Source: Verrucomicrobiia bacterium
GTDB lineage: Bacteria > Verrucomicrobiota > Verrucomicrobiia > Verrucomicrobiales > DEV007
Direction: 5' to 3'
Assembly (NCBI GenBank): GCA_030425385.1
Contig: JAUIAH010000015.1
Location: forward strand, 1-64,000
DNA length: 64,000 nucleotides
Part shown: positions 63,459 through 64,000 of the stretch, one piece after another
Layout: every line of letters begins with the position of its first letter
Position numbering within the stretch: position 1 is the stretch's first letter
Position numbers and translations under genes: made by a program
The notes under the pieces: generated by a model
Seen by the model: the letters and a program-made list of their open reading frames with translations, nothing else
Database searches by the model: none
Told to the model about the DNA's origin: nothing

Positions 63459-64000
63459 TGGCTGATTCTATTGGCAAAAGTGACGCGGCGTCTCATGCAC
63501 TGGTGGTCGCCGCGCGCCTGGTGATCTTCACCTTGGTTTGTGCGATTCTCTATTGGGGAAAAGCGATCTTTGTGCCGGTCGCTCTGGCCATCCTCTTCAG
63601 CTTCATCCTCAGTCCGCTCGTCAAACGACTCGAACGGCTGCGGCTACCGCGCATGATCGCCGTGATCGCGGTGGCTGCGGCCGCCGCCACCGCCGTTTCC
63701 GGCCTTTTATGGGTGCTCACCACGCAGCTCGCTGCCTTTGCAGAGGAGCTACCCGCCAAACGCGAGATCATTAAGGAAAAGCTGGCGGATATTCGCGGAA
63801 TGAGCCGAGGAAATTCCATCGACGCCATTCAGGAGACTATTGAATCCGTCAACGAGGAGATCGACCAAGAAGTAGAGGAAGGGGAAACGCAAACCCCACC
63901 CGAGACGGCACCCACTCCAATCGTGAAGACAGCGAATGATGGTCCTATCGCGGTCACGGTCGTTCCCAAATCTAAGATCCTTGATTGGAATAATATCCAA
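63459..64000 (+). CDS. AI-2E family transporter (3' end beyond window)
   Basis: The frame starts at ATG 63459 and remains open to the window edge (180 codons visible). It begins MADSIGKSDAASHALVVAAR, then a helix pair (LVIFTLVCAILYWGKAIFVP and VALAILFSFILSPLVKRLER) of the AI-2E/PerM family, which includes exporters and sodium/proton antiporters with eight helices. A long acidic loop follows (EEIDQEVEEGETQTPPET), which is larger than usual. As the last gene in the cluster it may share the sigma-54 candidate promoter. Substrate unknown. Confidence 0.8.

Overview
The window looks like a piece of a Verrucomicrobiota chromosome, probably a free-living polysaccharide degrader. I infer this from the gene families: a sulfatase, a PVC-type dehydrogenase/cytochrome c protein with ThuA and SGNH modules, several Gfo/Idh/MocA oxidoreductases with Tat-type N-termini, very large secreted proteins built from LamG, LTD, CotH, CBM and Calx-beta modules, and mannonate dehydratase. 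Base composition is moderately GC-rich throughout. Coding density is high, with few gaps over 300 bases. No rRNA, CRISPR array, prophage or plasmid module is visible. One tRNA (Pro, TGG) and one REP-associated transposase are present.

Layout. 1-14150: secreted carbohydrate-active region with a truncated sulfatase, an alginate-lyase-like/sulfatase fusion, a CotH/lamin-tail protein, a ThuA/SGNH/PVC-dehydrogenase/cytochrome c protein and a LamG/PA14/TSP3 protein. 14230-15840: a peroxiredoxin-like gene interrupted by one in-frame UGA exactly where the first active-site cysteine should be (a probable selenoprotein), next to an aquaglyceroporin. 15970-24000: two Tat Gfo/Idh/MocA genes, a HEAT-repeat protein, mannonate dehydratase coupled to a fatty-acid-hydroxylase-family protein, and an NHL-repeat protein. 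24015-29570: a giant secreted metzincin-like protease and a REP-associated transposase with its repeats. 29590-47400: YchF, a PLP decarboxylase, a protein with two tandem CBM9-like domains, a lipoprotein, leuCD, a 1767-residue PI-PLC-like protein, DAHP synthase and a third Gfo/Idh/MocA gene. 47430-50450: a BlaI/BlaR1-type repressor/protease pair with a palindromic operator candidate. 50470-61544: housekeeping genes (tRNA-Pro, thrS, infC, bioD, DNA methyltransferase, lipB, ruvC, DEAD-box-type helicase, phosphatase). 61870-64000: an envelope/stress-type cluster of small membrane proteins behind a candidate sigma-54 promoter.

How the genes may work together (inference). The lyase-sulfatase fusion, the putative sugar-oxidising proteins and mannonate dehydratase fit extracellular attack on a sulfated, uronate-containing algal polysaccharide followed by uronate catabolism. 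The aquaglyceroporin and the seleno-peroxiredoxin are adjacent on the same strand and could form a peroxide-handling unit. The most notable observations are the probable selenoprotein, the lyase-sulfatase fusion, the BlaR1-like protease whose sensor domain is replaced by carboxypeptidase-regulatory-like modules, and the multi-domain PI-PLC protein.
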